Source of the DNA: Thiobacillus sp. UBA2487
Lineage (GTDB): Bacteria > Pseudomonadota > Gammaproteobacteria > Burkholderiales > Sulfuriferulaceae
Reading direction: 5' to 3'
DNA length: 6,262 nt
Assembly (NCBI GenBank): GCA_002341815.1
Contig: DDOT01000041.1
Coordinates: forward strand, 3,109 to 9,370
Shown piece after piece: positions 5,574 through 6,262 of the stretch. Positions within the stretch are counted from its first letter, which is position 1; each line of letters opens with the position of its first letter. The notes under the pieces were generated by a model. It saw only the letters and a program-made list of their open reading frames with translations. It was not told the origin of the DNA and did not search any database. Made by a program: the position numbers and the translations under genes.

Positions 5574-6262
5574 GCACCGGCTCTGGCGCGCATGATCAAC
5601 TGCTTCATTTCGTGGACAGCGCGTTCCCAGCCAATAAACAGGGCTTGTGCCACAATGGCATGACCAATGTTCAATTCACGGATATGGGGTATGGCAGCGA
5701 TGGCTTGCGTATTATGATAGTGCAGACCATGACCGGCATTTACGTGCAAACCCATGCGGGTGCCGTATTCGGCGGCAGTAATGATGCGCCCCAGTTCAAG
5801 TTGCTGTGTAGCGCCATCGGTATCTGCATAGCGTCCTGTATGGAGTTCGACGACCGGTGCGCCACAGGTGTGTGCCGCATCCAGTTGCTCGGGACGCGGA
5901 TCGATGAATAATGAAACCCGAATACCGGCCTCGGTGAGTTGTGCGCAGGCATCTTTAATACGTGCGGTTTGCCCGGCCACATCCAAACCGCCCTCGGTGG
6001 TCAGTTCCTCGCGTCGCTCAGGCACCAAACAGACGTCGTGCGGCTTGATTCGACAAGCGATTTCAAGCATTTCATCGGTAACCGCCATTTCCAGATTCAT
6101 GCGGCTGGTTAGCGCAGCAGCCAATTCGCTGACATCATGGTCTTGGATATGTCGGCGATCTTCGCGCAAGTGCAAGGTAATCGCGTCTGCACCGGCCATT
6201 TCGGCGCTGAGAGCGGCTTGCAGCACATTGGGGTAGGTGGTTTTTCTCGCTTGTCGCAGGGT
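5570..6262 (-). CDS. pdxJ: Pyridoxine 5'-phosphate synthase, N-terminus cut off by window edge
   Basis: Catalyses the last step of the DXP-dependent vitamin B6 pathway: ring closure of 3-amino-2-oxopropyl phosphate with 1-deoxy-D-xylulose 5-phosphate to give pyridoxine 5'-phosphate, in the cytoplasm. The frame stays open to the window edge. The first visible residues, [13 protein letters not shown], match the family's ATLRNARG region, so only about a dozen N-terminal residues are missing and the GTG at 6226 is internal. 230 residues are visible of about 240-245. Conserved stretches are [15 protein letters not shown] ([10 protein letters not shown]) with the active-site His and Arg, MNLEMAVT with the catalytic Glu, [27 protein letters not shown] and [14 protein letters not shown]. 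Its last codons overlap the start of the Crp/Fnr gene by 4 bases. In many proteobacteria recO precedes pdxJ, but that side is outside the window. Confidence 0.96.
   Translation of the reverse strand, partial: TLRQARKTTYPNVLQAALSAEMAGADAITLHLREDRRHIQDHDVSELAAALTSRMNLEMAVTDEMLEIACRIKPHDVCLVPERREELTTEGGLDVAGQTARIKDACAQLTEAGIRVSLFIDPRPEQLDAAHTCGAPVVELHTGRYADTDGATQQLELGRIITAAEYGTRMGLHVNAGHGLHYHNTQAIAAIPHIRELNIGHAIVAQALFIGWERAVHEMKQLIMRARAGA

Noticed and set aside
5474..5911. Plus-strand open frame of 145 codons
   Set aside because: It is antisense to the end of pdxJ and the start of the Crp/Fnr gene, and shows no protein features.

Overview
The window reads as ordinary chromosomal DNA of a Gram-negative proteobacterium. 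XseB, IspA and PdxJ, together with a PilZ-DUF1631 protein, point to the Beta- or Gammaproteobacteria. My guess is a Nitrosomonadales-like betaproteobacterium, but this rests on protein flavour and gene order, not on a search. GC content looks moderate. I see no transposase, phage gene, tRNA, rRNA or CRISPR array.

Layout, left to right. (1) Bases 1-713, minus strand: xseB (exonuclease VII small subunit) followed by the first 163 codons of ispA (farnesyl diphosphate synthase). They overlap by 11 bases, with a plausible sigma70 promoter upstream. In many proteobacteria dxs follows ispA, but that would lie outside the window. (2) Bases 896-4329, plus strand, divergent: a Rieske-type oxygenase alpha subunit, then a large protein with an N-terminal PilZ (cyclic-di-GMP-binding) domain and a DUF1631-like body. 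The 68-base gap between them holds a striking set of ATTCG/CGAAT half-sites, including a perfect 14-base palindrome. (3) Bases 4339-4506, minus strand: the remains of an aldo/keto reductase gene. Its ribosome binding site, start and first codons run almost directly into its last 45 codons, so about 280 codons appear to be missing. (4) Bases 4662-6262, minus strand: pdxJ (vitamin B6 synthesis, missing its first codons at the window edge), a Crp/Fnr-family regulator overlapping pdxJ by 4 bases, and a small DUF2892 membrane protein. A CRP-like operator sits just upstream of the DUF2892 gene, at the exact spacing of a class II activated promoter.

The most testable new idea is the last one: the Crp/Fnr protein probably controls the DUF2892 gene beside it through the site at 4908-4923. 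The PilZ-DUF1631 protein is the largest gene without a known function. Nothing here amounts to a clear new multi-gene system; most of the window is core metabolism with a decaying gene and local regulation.
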